Of a stretch of 64,000 bases of DNA, positions 34,189-45,907 are shown piece after piece. The number at the start of each line of letters is the position of its first letter. Within the stretch, counting starts at the first letter, position 1. This DNA is from Paraphaeosphaeria minitans (taxonomy: Eukaryota; Ascomycota; Dothideomycetes; Pleosporales; Didymosphaeriaceae): NCBI GenBank assembly GCA_015832175.1, contig WJXW01000012.1, positions 950,001 to 1,014,000 on the forward strand. The letters are read 5' to 3'. The notes under the pieces are model-generated. The model saw nothing but the letters and a program-made list of their open reading frames with translations. It made no database searches and was not told where the DNA came from. The position numbers and the translations under genes were made by a program.

Positions 34189-35508
34189 ATGGCTTCCTGT
34201 GGACATTTGATGTCCCTACAGGGCAGTGTCGAACCCATTGAGAGTCTGCTGGTTTTGCTCTGCCTTTTTGAATTCCCAGAGATGGCGCTGGCCCAGATCC
34301 TGATCCGAACCAACATCGCCACTATAAGAGTTTTGTGGAGGCGGGAACGCTTACCAGCCCGGTTCTTCGTTGCGGCTTGTCTCGGTATGAATGCGTCATC
34401 GGGAACCTCTCCACAGGAGGTGGTTGCTTTGGTATCGCTCCGTTTTGAACAAGTCAAGCGCGCGCCGCACAGAATTGGCATCGTTTGGATTGGCAGACTC
34501 GGGTTGTTGCTGGCTTTTCTCGCACAGTACATCGGAACTGTGTCCATTTGGATCAGAGCAGTATTCCACATACAAGACCGAGGCATCTGGTTCTGGCTCA
34601 TTGATCTACGCATCTTTAGGATTGCTCTTAGTGGCCTCGTCGCAACACTCAACAGTACGCTGATTCTGTTTATTGGAAGCGAGTGGAACATGGTAGAGCC
34701 ACATGACCCGGACCCAAGCCTTCATCCCCTGGAAAGATTCGACACTTCTTCTACTCTCTGCTCCAATGAAGAGCAAGACCTCATCGAGCTTCCTCTCGAA
34801 AAGCTGCCGTTAGAGCGGAACGAACCACGACCAAGCTCGAATGGCAACGCGTCGCTGTATGCACGATGTACGGCTTTGAACAGATCATTCGCCCAGGCTC
34901 TAGATGGTTACTTCCCAGCTTTACGCCAGTCCGATCTGGAGCTTGGAATTATCATCTATCGTATATGGATCTACGGCATCACCGTATATATTCTGCGATA
35001 TCGATTCGCTAGCGGTTGTCCGCCTATACTGCACTTCCTCGCCGAAGCGACCTCCACCTTCGACTGGACTCGAGTGTGCCCAGATCACACAGACATATGG
35101 GACGCGACTATGTTCTCACTGTCGACACGGGATCGCGATCATACGCGCTACGGTCGCGCTTTGCAAGTATCAAACATCATGTTCAACATTGGCGTGGGTC
35201 GGATATTAGTGCAGTGGACTTTCACCATAGCCGCCCAGCTTTACGAGAAGATATGGAAGCCGGTCCCGAAGAAAGTACGCTCGTTCGCGCAGTGGATCTT
35301 GAGCGGCCGCTCGATCATGTGCTTTCCGCTTCTGGCACTGCTGTTTGCTTCCAGCCCGGTAGCAATAATGATTCTTGTTGAAAGCAGGGGCTGGATCAAG
35401 AATGCGCAGACGGTGCTGCAGAGCCCTGGCATTAGCGAGACGGATCGGCTGGCCATGGGCGTGCTGATGTGGAAGGATCCGTGGCATGATAGCTTGTACT
35501 TGATCTGA
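34189..35508 (+). CDS. Multi-pass membrane protein of unknown function
   Basis: Single-exon ORF; the start at 34189 is chosen because ACCATGG is an ideal context, although the frame is open a further 18 codons upstream from a GTG. The 439-aa product has about five hydrophobic segments, near residues 98-120, 145-165, 255-275, 315-338 and 370-395, with a soluble acidic loop between the second and third (EEQDLIELPLEKLPLERNE). A possible N-terminal hydrophobic stretch (SLLVLLCLFEF) may add one more. I do not recognise a family. A missing upstream exon cannot be excluded. Confidence 0.65.
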   Translation: MASCGHLMSLQGSVEPIESLLVLLCLFEFPEMALAQILIRTNIATIRVLWRRERLPARFFVAACLGMNASSGTSPQEVVALVSLRFEQVKRAPHRIGIVWIGRLGLLLAFLAQYIGTVSIWIRAVFHIQDRGIWFWLIDLRIFRIALSGLVATLNSTLILFIGSEWNMVEPHDPDPSLHPLERFDTSSTLCSNEEQDLIELPLEKLPLERNEPRPSSNGNASLYARCTALNRSFAQALDGYFPALRQSDLELGIIIYRIWIYGITVYILRYRFASGCPPILHFLAEATSTFDWTRVCPDHTDIWDATMFSLSTRDRDHTRYGRALQVSNIMFNIGVGRILVQWTFTIAAQLYEKIWKPVPKKVRSFAQWILSGRSIMCFPLLALLFASSPVAIMILVESRGWIKNAQTVLQSPGISETDRLAMGVLMWKDPWHDSLYLI

Positions 35509-36186
35509 TGGTGTCGATGTGGCGGTAATGCGATGTAGCTGGTCTACTGTCTTGATACTTCCCATTCCTTGAGGGTTGTGAGCCTGTTTGTGACTGAACG
35601 GATAACTTAGATTTGATTGTGGCCTTGCGGTTTCTCATGAGTATCGGCCATCTTATATCGAAGTTGAATTCGGAGTACATGTTGTCGACAAGTGAACAGA
35701 GGGTACAAGTTCCTGCGGGACACGGTAGCCCTTTTCTGTTAGTACCTGGGTAGGTAAGGGCAACGTTTTGAGTAAAGTAAAGTAGCGCAGCGATGCACCG
35801 ATCATTACCAACGGGTTTTTCAACGTCCTTAAAAGTCCGTAATTTCTGTTCCTCACGAGGGCTAAAGTGAAAGATTTACTCGATTTGAGGCTACCTAGTA
35901 GATTTGCGTTACTGCACTCTATTCAACTTGCTTACGTACTTGACACCGCTGGATTCGTTCACGAGGTATTTAACCCGCCGCCTAGTTACTCTGGAAGCTA
36001 CTTCAACTTACACATACACAAACAGCCCGCACACACGCCCGCAGTTACAGCCGATACTGCTTAGCAAAGCGTGAGTTGTATACCTACGCTCTCACGTAGT
36101 AGCACCACTCTGATATATTTACAGAATCAAACACGTGCGTTCCAAGGCTACGACAAACAAATTCCAGAGTGCCCTCGCCTTCCAAG
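35509..36186. other. Intergenic region
   Basis: No coding support. Contains a TACCTGGGTAGGTA-type motif near 35743. Confidence 0.45.
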
Positions 36187-37077
36187 ATGGGAGCGACTCA
36201 TAGCACGACTCATAGCATGGGCGTGTTCCGCTTCCTCGATCTCCCTGGTGGTAAGTCATGGGCAAACCCCACGGTTAAGGACCCAGGTTAAGCTCACAAG
36301 AACGCTCACATTTACTTGCACAGAGCTCCGAAACAGGGTCTATGAGCTGGCGACTACGAACACAAGCATGGCTATCGCCCCCCGTCGAAGATACACGGCC
36401 CATCCGGGCGAGTTCCCCTTTTACGAAGACGCGCCTGCGCCGGGGATCTTCGCGCTGGCTCGAGCGAGCCGCCAGATCCGCAAAGAGTTCTTGCCTATTC
36501 TTCTACGCAATGTCGATATCAAGATCGATCTAGAATTCACCGATGTATACCTCGATGTGTTTGTTCAGCATCAGACGAAGCCGGTGAATGCAAAGCTCTC
36601 TATCACAATCAAGGAAACTCACAACATCAACCTGCTGCCATTGGTTGCCACTGCCGCCGCCAACCCCGGGTTGGAGATCGTTTTCTACGCAGAGAACGCT
36701 CCATTCGCTCAGGCTCACGAAGTGTATCGCATGAAAATCGTGGGTGTCATGTTATCTAATCTCATATTGGATTTCAGGTGTGAGGCACCTTGGTTCGGTG
36801 AGTGAAGGTCCATCCAACACGTGCATGACTGAACTTCTTTGACTGTATAGGATCATCTCCGGACACTGTGTGTTTTATCCTGTTCGATATGAAGCCCAAT
36901 CATGAGTATTGTTACTATTTGCTCTTCTATTGGGGGTATGAAAGGAAGCACCTGAAGCGAGAACTTTTGGTACAGTATCACAGCGCAACGAGCATATGGA
37001 GTTATCAAGAGTTGCCTACATTTGAGATGTTCCCTGGGGCGCTCAGCAAAGGAGACGCGGTTGCCGTTAACTTGTAA
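36187..37077 (+). CDS. Small F-box-like protein (LPxELRNRVYE motif)
   Basis: Exons 36187-36250, 36324-36797 and 36851-37077 are in phase and give 254 aa. The first join yields FRFLDLPGELRNRVYELA, the motif that opens a very large family of F-box-like proteins in Dothideomycetes and related fungi. ALARASRQIRKEFLPILLRN, the usual follow-up segment, comes next. Members are often annotated only as hypothetical or F-box proteins; any role in SCF ubiquitin ligases is unproven. The 73-nt and 53-nt introns have GTAAGT and GTGAGT donors. It lies at the edge of a gene-poor stretch, which is common for this expanded family. Confidence 0.8.
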
Positions 37078-38854
37078 CACAATTCTCGACGAAGCAATTA
37101 CCTCGGTTACTGGCGTGGCATTGGCACGAACTTCTAGGTACCTCCCACGAGCCCACATCTTCACATCCTCGGTCTGCCCTTTATACATTCGGATTTGCTC
37201 AACCGAGAGCCCCGATGAACGATCTTGTTGATAGATTTGGGCACCTCCATAGCGTCATGGACTATATTAATGGGCACGGCGTTATAAAATCTCAACCAAA
37301 ACAATCTTTCTACTCGTCAAGGCTGCGCGTGGATGCGCCCTTCACAGCCTCAGATGCCAAATTGTGCATTCTTTTTCTCATCTATAACAAAGTGCTGCAC
37401 AGCAAGTCTGCGAATTTCCCCTTTGCTTTGAACTGTATAACGTAGAAAAGTCAGCTCCATCCAGGCTAATGCAAGTGTACAAATAGTCATTGCAGAGTCC
37501 CTTACTCTTGGTACGGACAAAGCCGGTCCCCTCTGATCGACGTTACCAATCTGAAGGACATTCTAGACGAAAGACGCAATCACAAACTACCAAAGGCTCG
37601 TTAAGCCCCATTTCCATCGGTGGCTGGGCCTTGAGAAGTGGCAAGCTCCCGACAGGCCCTTTGCTGCCCTCGGTGACAGCTGCTCGTATGTAAACGTATT
37701 CAAACTGTCACTCCGCACACTTGACGAGCTATGCTTAAAGCTAGCTTTTACCAGGCTGACATTTTTGAAAGAGGGAGCAACTACGATACCGCTAGTACAC
37801 ACGTCGGCCGCCCCGAAAGCTTTCTCAGCAAGAGTGTGTTCATGTCCGTAGGAATGTATCTCATTGAAGGGAAATACCACAGCCTCGACCTGAGATACGC
37901 CTCGTGAAACAGCCTAGAAGATTCCATAATTGCATGCTGTTTTTTTCCTAGTCCATTCTCGTTCCATAATTTCTTGTTGTGTTAAATCGGATGCACCATG
38001 CCTTAAAATGGCCTAGAGAATTATGCATCAAAGAAAGGAAGCTTCCGAAAGAAAATTTAACAAAAATGTTCGCATTTGCGTTAAACTTGCCTGTCAGACC
38101 TTGATACTCGAGGATCCGCAGCTTGGCTGGTGCTCTTTCTTAGCTGGCCGTTAATCTTCGAGCTGCTCTCCACGTTGCTCCAGCTCCAATGCTGAGTTCC
38201 CGCTGAAATGCGACAGTTAGACGGATTCATGTGTGAATCGCAGCATAGGTTATGGGACCAGAACCTAAAACTCTTGTGATGTTCCCTCCCGCACTTCGGA
38301 TTAAAATTCTACTAGACTACGAGTCTTCAGACGCACAAGTACCCACCTTCTACTAGTCGGGTGAGCAATATCTCTGCCACCATTTTCACAGTAGATAGCT
38401 ATCAATTGTGCATCGCGCAACTCAGCAACATCAGAGAATATTTCAGGGCGAATATTGGATATTCCCGTGCCCCAACTTCTAACAGAAGGACGGCCCGCGT
38501 ACTGTTAAGGCCAATGGGTAACACAGCTTCTTTAACCCTGGGGGATCGATTCTGCATTAGCTTTCCTGGCGTGACAAACTGCCATCGAACTTAAATCTGA
38601 CGCTCTGGCGATCAGCTGAAACTTATAATTCTCTGTCTTGTAATCTGAACACATAGTCTTCAGAAAACGAAGAGAGTCAAGGTTACGCTAAGAGCCATCC
38701 ATCTCCTACTAGTGGGATAGAACAGGCTGAAGCAGGAACAACAGCACCATAGCAATGTTAACATATTCCCACTAAAGGAGGCGCTGATGGTGTACCTTGG
38801 GATAACTCACTCTCTAACGCATGTTTAGTTATCTCTAATCATTCTTCAGCTAGA
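37078..38854. other. 1.8-kb gene-poor stretch
   Basis: No credible gene on either strand. Composition is more AT-rich than in the flanking genes, especially 37.9-38.1 kb. No repeats or transposon ends were recognised. Confidence 0.5.
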
Positions 38855-39223
38855 CTAAAAACACGAGACCTTCATAATGACAGAAAGAGGATCAACGATG
38901 ATGGTCTCATCATTGAGCTGCCAGGATCGCACGCCGGTATCATGTCTGATTATGGTTAGTTGCAGTCCGGTCATATCTTCGAATGCAATTTCATTTTGCC
39001 TGACTACGTCGATGTAATGGACCTCTATTGTACAGATCTGCCCCAAGGGATTGACTTTAACAAACAGTCTTTCGTAGGCTTTGTTAAGCGCTTTAAGCAA
39101 CCAGTTGATACCAGGAGCGTACCGTACCGAGTAAGCCATGGTCCCTGTGAACGTCTTTTGGTGATCATTAGTAACCGTGAACAGAGAGAGTCGTGGGGAC
39201 GGGATGAAAGTACGATTAGTCAT
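38855..39223 (-). CDS. Doubtful small hypothetical protein
   Basis: An uninterrupted frame of 122 codons from an ATG at 39223 (MTNRTFIPSPRLSLF) to a stop at 38855. The composition is protein-like (WLLKALNKAYERLFVK) and lacks low complexity, but I recognise no family and see no introns. It could be a small orphan gene, a fragment of an older gene, or chance. Confidence 0.3.
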   Translation of the reverse strand: MTNRTFIPSPRLSLFTVTNDHQKTFTGTMAYSVRYAPGINWLLKALNKAYERLFVKVNPLGQICTIEVHYIDVVRQNEIAFEDMTGLQLTIIRHDTGVRSWQLNDETIIVDPLSVIMKVSCF

Positions 39224-39483
39224 CGGGATGGGACCCATGTGCAAAGGGTCTTTTTGAAACAAGAAGGAAACCAAAAAATAACAGACTAAATTGGTCTTGT
39301 TGGGTTGGGTGTTCGTGGATTTGCAGCATGCGGGCAACTTGCACTCCGTCGTTCCTCAGTAGGTTCAAGGCTGATGTCCGGGAGAGAATCACTCGGAATA
39401 GCCACATGAGATATACGGGCGACGTTCTTCTCCGCTTTGCGCGAGTCTGGTCTTCGATGCTAGAAATTCACGGTCACTAACGA

Positions 39484-39698
39484 TGCTTCGCCGCCGCCGA
39501 CACATACAGGGAGTGGCGGGATATGTTCTGGGGTAAGATTTGCAGAGGCCTTTTCTGTATGCGACGTTGACGGATAGATGTGGGTTTCGTTGGCCGAATC
39601 ATGAGGCTATCATGGAGCATTTTCGCGCGGGCAGGAACATGGAGGAGCTTGAGAAGCTGATGCAGATTGTTGGGAACGAGGCGCTTCATGATGAATGA
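39484..39698 (+). pseudogene. Broken gene fragment
   Basis: Two protein-like stretches lie in different frames. The first reads DTYREWRDMFWGKICRG and soon meets a TGA at 39568-39570. The second, in another frame, reads TDRCGFRWPNHEAIMEHF and EELEKLMQIVGNEALHDE, ending at a TGA at 39696-39698. Both have the look of real protein ends (amphipathic helices, few rare residues), but no intron joins them cleanly. I read this as the 3' end of a decayed gene; the family is unknown. Confidence 0.4.
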
Positions 39699-39904
39699 GG
39701 GTATAGTAGATACGAATCGTAGAAATGGACATGATAAATGTTCTTATTGATGTTAGATCGCTTTGATGCGCTATGGGAAATCAACCGCGTGCCCCTGGGT
39801 ATATATGCCGTCGAGCTGGAACTTATATACAGGTCTATTGGACAGACCTGGGAAATAGATACCTCCATCCGTTCGCTCTATTTACACTGTACAAGCTTTC
39901 TCCC

Positions 39905-40882
39905 CTAGTCGGCCTCACCAAAGTCATAGTGGCCTGACTCGGTGGCGTGTTCCGTGGCCCCTCTCTCGCCCGCACCCTTCCAGCCGCAGCTGTTGCACTT
40001 GATGCTAAACTTGTTGGTATCGGTGTAGTAATGCTTCTTCCGAAGCTCTGCACACAAGAGTTTGGCCGCCTCCAGATACTCGTTGTCCGCAGAATCGAAA
40101 AGCTTGATATCGTTGTAGGTATCCATGGTCGAGGCACCGTTTGGTACAAAAGCTATTGTGTCATAGTGAATCCCTGAGTAGACCAGGATGCACCGCTTCG
40201 GCCGACCCTCATTGAACGAGTCGACACGCAGGTCCTGCACGTTGATACTCGCGATTTCCACATCGAACTCCTTGGAAAGGATGCTGAGCTCGATACCGCC
40301 ACCCCAAGAATCCGAGTATGAGATCCACTGGCAGTACTCGTCCGGTTTCCGGTCGAGGACAGCCTCGTTGTAGGTTTCGGGGTCGGCTTGTATAGCTTGC
40401 GCAATGAGGGAGCGCAATTCAGTCATTGAGTCCAGAGACGATGACAGGACTGCGGTACCGAGAGCGCGGAACATGCAGCTGTTGTCGTCAGGCATGACCC
40501 TCAACACGACAGTGCCTCCTCGTGAAGGGAGCGGGATATCGGGTGTCTCCTTCAGTGCCTCGCTTTGCTTGCTCTTCAACGAGAGCGGTGCTGACTTGTT
40601 CTGGTCTTCCTGTTTCGCCTGGGCTTCGCTGGGATCGCCGGTCGCTTGCCCCAGAACCATTATTTGCGCGCCATTTAGCTTGAGATCGGTCTCACTGAGC
40701 AGTGTGCTCATGCCATATAACGCTGGGTCGAGTGGCTGTGGAGGGAACCCCCATTTGAGGTCGAATAAAGGAAGGTTTGTGGTCGTAGCGATCGAAGAGA
40801 GAAGGTCTGATACGGCGGCGCTGTCGTTGAGGGAGATGGTGTGCTGGCCATCGGGCGCGCGCAGGCGTATCCTCATCGGCAT
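39905..40882 (-). CDS. OTU1: OTU1/YOD1 deubiquitinase
   Basis: Cysteine protease of the OTU family that trims ubiquitin chains from substrates of Cdc48/p97, for example in ER-associated degradation. A single exon gives 325 aa (start at 40882; a second ATG two codons in is possible). Domains in order are an N-terminal UBX-like ubiquitin fold (residues 1-80, MRIRLRAPDGQHTISL) that binds Cdc48; the OTU domain with Asp133, catalytic Cys136 in PDDNSCMFRA and His239 in VYSGIHYD; and a C-terminal C2H2 finger (CNSCGWKGAGERGATEHA). The layout matches yeast Otu1 and human YOD1. Divergent from the RSC1/2 gene across 555 bp. Confidence 0.96.
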   Translation of the reverse strand: MPMRIRLRAPDGQHTISLNDSAAVSDLLSSIATTTNLPLFDLKWGFPPQPLDPALYGMSTLLSETDLKLNGAQIMVLGQATGDPSEAQAKQEDQNKSAPLSLKSKQSEALKETPDIPLPSRGGTVVLRVMPDDNSCMFRALGTAVLSSSLDSMTELRSLIAQAIQADPETYNEAVLDRKPDEYCQWISYSDSWGGGIELSILSKEFDVEIASINVQDLRVDSFNEGRPKRCILVYSGIHYDTIAFVPNGASTMDTYNDIKLFDSADNEYLEAAKLLCAELRKKHYYTDTNKFSIKCNSCGWKGAGERGATEHATESGHYDFGEAD

Positions 40883-41437
40883 GATGGCGTGTGGCGTGGC
40901 AACAAGAGTCGCGTCAGGGGGAGCTGATGGCAGTGTGGTGATGCTACAGATCTAGGATCGCGTAGCCTTGCGCAGTTCTATAGTGGGGCAAGCGAGGTGG
41001 TGGCAGGAGGTTGCGAGTTCGAGGGAGGGGTAGATGCTGGGTTTCTATACACGCCCAAAGCAAAGGCAGAGATGGAACTTGGTAGGTATGGGCGGAACGT
41101 TCAAGAGGGCACACTTAGGGGATACGTGTCAAAGTTAAACGGATTGTACGTGAAATCAGTGCTTAACAATCACCATGTTGCGAGGGTTGATGGGTCTCGG
41201 TGAATTTGCGGAAAGGGCAAGGGCGTTCCAGAGACGGGCAGGCACGTCACACGCCACTTCCCTGCGCCGATCCACCAGGCCGGCGCGGTCACGTGTTAGA
41301 CAGGAACAAGCGCACGGGCCGCGCCTTCTCAACAGGCACGCTTCCTGAGGTTCGCGACGCTGGAGCCGTCGCACACATTTACGCTGCCCGCGCATCGCCA
41401 TCGCACAATCGAAGTAGAGACTGACACGCGCTTCAAG
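40883..41437. promoter_or_regulatory. Divergent promoter of OTU1 and RSC1/2
   Basis: 555 bp between the two start codons, with no ORF of note and no clear TATA box. Confidence 0.4.
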
Positions 41438-44188
41438 ATGGCGTCCGGACGCGCTGAAAGCGACACGCCCATGCCGACGACCGAGACTGCCCCCGACGGC
41501 GCGACATCGACAGTCACGGCCGAGGAATGGAAGGGCATGGCCGACGTCCTGACAAATGTCTATGCGCACCGGATTGACGAGTGAGTCTGGGTGCAATGCG
41601 CGACGAGAGTGCCGTGAACGCTAACGGGATGCGCAGCGGCTACGACCCCACGAAACTCTTCCAGCGCAAGGTCAACAAGCGCGCGCTACCCGATTATTAC
41701 GAGGTCATCAAGGAGCCCATGGCGCTGAGCGAAATCAAAAAGAAGGTCGCGCTACAAGAATACAAGTCGTTTCCCGAATTCGTACGCGACTTCGCCCACA
41801 TACCACACAACGCGCAGGTCTACAACAGGCAAGATTCCCAGGCATACGTCGATGCGCTGGAGGTCAAGAAGGTACTCGAGCAGGAGTTGCGGAAGCTGGC
41901 CGATGCAAAGATTGTGTCCGAAGACGTCATCAAGCTACCCTACCTCGGCGAGATTCCAGAACAGGACCCATTGCTGCCAGAAGAGGAAGAGGATGACGAG
42001 GAGGATGACGAGGAAGATGTCGACGAGGAGTTGGAGGAGGTCGATGTCGACGATGACGAGGAAGATGACGGGAAGCGAAGGAAGAGGCGCGGGCCTCGCT
42101 CGACCGCTGCTATCATGAAGCGTGAAGGAAAAGCCGATGCGAAAGAGGATCCAGAGTCGCGGAAGAAGCGTGGACGACCACCGCGGGTTGATACGCCCAT
42201 GGAGGCCCGAATCAAGGCCATCATGAAGGCAATCCGAAAGCCGAGGAACACGCAGAACAAGCTCATGGTGTCTGCGTTTGAGCGGGTTCCAGACAAAGCC
42301 GCCATGCCCGAGTATCACGCCGAGATCAAGAGTCCGATGGCCATGGACGTACTGAAGAGGAAGCTCAAGCGGAAGAAGTACAACTCGGTGGACCACTTCA
42401 TGCAAGATGTCGAGCTCATGTTCGAGAATGCGAAGCAGTACAACGAGGAGGATAGTCAGATATACAAGGATGCAGTTCACCTGCAAACTGAGTCGCGTAA
42501 GGTTGCCGAGCAAGAAAAGGCAAAAGACGACTCCAAATTCGTCATGGAAGAGGGCCGGATACCCATGCCCACCGGTATCCTACATAATGGCGAGCTGTGG
42601 AAGGTCGGGGACTGGGTGCATATCCAAAACGCGAACGACCTGACGAAGCCCATCGTAGCGCAGATCTACCGGACCTGGCAGGACGCGGAGGGCAGCAAAT
42701 GGGTGAACGCATGCTGGTACTACCGTCCCGAGCAGACCGTGCACCGTTTCGATCGGCACTTCTTGGATAACGAAGTGGTGAAGACTGGCCAATATCGCGA
42801 TCACCCGATTGACGAAGTCGTAGACCGCTGTTTCGTCATGTTTGTCACACGATACAACAAGGGTCGCCCGCGCGACTTCCCAACGGACAAGGAGATCTAC
42901 GTCTGCGAGGCACGCTACAACGAAGAGAATCACAAGCTGAACAAGATCAAGACGTGGGCCAGCTGTCTGCCGGACGAGGTTCGCGATAAGGACTACGTGA
43001 TGGATCTGTTCGATGCTCCTCGGAAGCTCAAAAAGATCCCTAGCCCCATCGCGTATCTGCTCAAAGATGAGCAGAAAGAGACGGATGACTTGCCAAAGCC
43101 TGAGTGGGGCGCTGAGAATGCGCCGCCAAAGATAGGTGCCGTTCACCGTCGCCCACGCGATCCTAGGGTAAGCTGTCACCGCGATTGTTTGGTTCCCCAT
43201 ACTGACTTGGCGATAGGACTCTCCACCACCTGAACCAACACCTTCTCCGCCACCGCAGCCCCCGCCAGCCCCCGTAATGCCTACCTCGTCGCTACCTACT
43301 CCGCAGCTAAACGGCTACGGCGACACGCGGCAGCACTATCCGCTCGTGGCTCCTTCCCCATCGCCCATGCCTGCGCAGACGCCGCAGCTGCCCCATATGG
43401 CAAGTGCGTATGGTAATGCGGCCCCGACATACCACAATCACTCACAATCACCCGCTCCGCACTCTTATCAGACTGCACCTCAATCGACTGGCTACCAGGC
43501 CATCACCCCCAGCTTGCCGCTGTCGACGCCTCAGCCCGCTGCGGCCATAGCACAGTATGCGACACCGCGGGCTCCCCCTTCATATCAACAGCCTGCCATG
43601 CAGCAGCCTCCCGGTGGGTATAGAGCACCACAGCCAGTTGAGGTTTACGTTTTGCCGGATCACGCCAACTTGTCCATCCCCGCAGACGTTCGGGAGCAAT
43701 TCCAGCGAGACGAACAGGGCCGCGTATTGTTCTTCACAGTCCCACCGGCCAACGACTCGGGTTTTGTAAAGGAAGAAGGCCAGGCTCTGGGCCATTCCGC
43801 CCGCTACCTCGCCATGAGGGCAAAGCGCGATGCCCAGCGCGCGGCCAAACGCAAGGCCGACGAAGCTGGCGCGGCCGAGCGTGAGGAGGCGGCGAAGAAG
43901 AGGCGCAAGGAGGTGGAGGAGAAGCTGAACAAGGATATCGCACTTGTCCGCGCCAAAGCCTTGGACGCGCTTGGGGATCAGCTTGCCTTGGCTACGAAGA
44001 ATGAGCTACATGCGTTGCTGGGTAACGAGAAGGCTGGCGCGTTGGCGAGGAGCTTGGAACGACTGGCAGCGGTGCAGGGCGATGCCGTGTCGAAGCGTCT
44101 GGCGAGAGAGGCCAAGTTGGAGCTGCAGAAGGCGGCTGCGCAGAAGCCCATCACGGGCATGACGGTTCGTTTGGAAGAGAAGATCTAA
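41438..44188 (+). CDS. RSC complex subunit Rsc1/Rsc2 (double bromodomain, BAH)
   Basis: Subunit of the RSC chromatin remodeller. Exons 41438-41580, 41637-43167 and 43217-44188 are in phase and give 881 aa (yeast Rsc1 928, Rsc2 889). Bromodomain 1 (about 45-120) has ALPDYYEVIKEPMALSEI and the acetyl-lysine pocket region HNAQVYNRQDS. A long acidic run (EEEEDDEEDDEEDVDEELEE) and an AT-hook (KKRGRPPR) follow. Bromodomain 2 (about 205-285) has MPEYHAEIKSPMAMDVLKRK and FENAKQYNEEDS. The BAH domain (about 320-460) has WKVGDWVHIQNAND and WYYRPEQTVHRF. The C-terminal part is P/Q-rich, with a coiled coil at its end. The two-bromodomain, AT-hook, BAH order is diagnostic. Confidence 0.95.
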
Positions 44189-44580
44189 GCTGTGTTGTGG
44201 CCGTTTGTATCATGTCTTGGTTTGGCACCATGGCGTTTGTTGGTGGGAATGGACACCTCGGCTCGTGGCGCTCGTGGAAATATGCAGTAACCATGGTAGT
44301 CTAGTCGTTGAACAAAAAAGACATTCAGATTATAGAGTCTATCACGAAAAGCCATGTGCACTACCGCACGCAAAGGGTGATGGTGAAGACCAATAGGAGT
44401 CCTTGGGGATTGGCTTATGCCTCGGTTCATGCACCCAGCTCCCTCCCGCCTCCGCAACGCTGCGGAGAGCTCCACGGCCAATTAACCGAGGTCCGGTGCG
44501 TGCAGCATCACGATGCCTGTCTCTCTATTCTCAGGTTACAGCTCATCTAATACTAGTTTTCAGTTCAGCTCACCCTGCCC
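44189..44580. other. 3' region of RSC1/2
   Basis: No gene; GC content falls sharply near its right end, where the AT-rich island begins. Confidence 0.45.
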
Positions 44581-44599
44581 CTTGCTAGCGAGTGCATTG

Positions 44600-45600
44600 A
44601 TACACAACTATTATTGGCTAGTACAAGCTAATATCAGACCAGTTTTATTAGCACTATTTTTATTATTAAAAGAGAAGAAAAGATTTGTTCTTATTACTAC
44701 TTATGATAAATAACGAATAAAGCGAGGACTGAAGAATAAGCTTATACTAGTAGAATTTTAGTAGCTAGAGATAACTTAGGACTACTTACAGATATAGATA
44801 CAACTCTATAATTAGCCTAGAAGCCTACTTTTACAGCTGCTTATTAGCTTATTGCTTATAATAAATAACGGACGAAGTAATAAGTAAAGAATAAGCTTAT
44901 ACTACTAGAACTTTAGTGGTGTTAAATCCAAGAGGGTAGCTAGTCCTAAAGGGTTAAGGTTGGTTCTTAGGCAGGAGTACTTACAGAAAGTGGAAAGTCT
45001 TATTAATACGTTAGTATCTTAATAAAGTGTAATGAGTTAACAATTTAGTCTACTAGAATCTAAACGATAGATTAAAAAACAGATTAAACATAAGTATAGA
45101 GGTCTATCCTCGCGTTCCTATATACTAAGGCTGCTCTGCTGCTTAGTGCTCCTAAGCAACTAAGCGCATCACGTGACCTGCTCAGCTACTTAGGGCTCCT
45201 AAGCGGCTGAGCGCATCACGTGATCTAATCTAAGCCTCTTAGCATCTCCTTGTTACGTCTGTAACCCTGTCGTCGCTTCATCATACCTTCATAAGCGCCT
45301 GACTCCCACATTACTATCTGGTTCGTAACAAGTGGCTAGAGATAACTTTGGGCTGCTTTAGAACAGAAATACGGTGTTATAATTAGGCTGGAAGCCTACT
45401 TTGATAGCTGCTAATTAGCTTACAGAACCTAATGTAACAACGTTTTACTAACCTAATACACCTAATCAGACAACTGCGCAGTCTTGGTGACGCGAAAATA
45501 AACATTTGCTAAACCTTTGGAACGCGAGCTACAGAAATTGGAGAAGTAGGATTTTTAGCAAAAGCGTAGCATAATCCCTTATTCTTCGCTCTATAGCCTA
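44600..45600. mobile_element. AT-rich island with degraded transposon-like repeats
   Basis: About 1 kb of strongly AT-rich DNA without long ORFs. It contains diverged internal copies: a block at 44760-44855 (GTAGCTAGAGATAACTTAGG) matches one at 45332-45425 (GTGGCTAGAGATAACTTTGG), and a block at 44700-44760 matches one at 44875-44935. Most differences between the copies are G-to-A or C-to-T, as expected after repeat-induced point mutation. An 80-bp piece at 45251-45330 starts with TGTTACG and ends with CGTAACA, like a small solo LTR. The element class cannot be named. Confidence 0.5.
45122..45223. repeat. Two degenerate 47-bp units each ending in TCACGTGA
   Basis: Two neighbouring copies share CTCCTAAGC, GAGCGCATCACGTGA-like sequence; the TCACGTGA palindromes are at 45169-45176 and 45216-45223, 47 bp apart. 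They lie inside the AT-rich island and are probably part of the old element. Confidence 0.6.
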
Positions 45601-45907
45601 GGTAGGGATGCTAGGCCTGGTAGGCCTGGTGTAATCACCCTACGCTTGGGTGGATAGGGAGGACTGGCATGCGTGGTATGTTTTTATCCTATTCTGAAAC
45701 CGCCCGGCATGCCCGGCACCCCAGGATGAGAACTAGCCTACTGTTTGCTTATACTAGCCTACAGGAGGATCTGCACTGAAGCACCCGCTAGGAAAGAGCA
45801 GGGTCAGCGAAACTAGAAACGAGTAGGTATTAATTGAGCTGTAACCTGCCTTTCGTCCCATCTTATCACATCGCCACGTCTCCCTTTGATCACTGCTGCA
45901 CAGAGCC

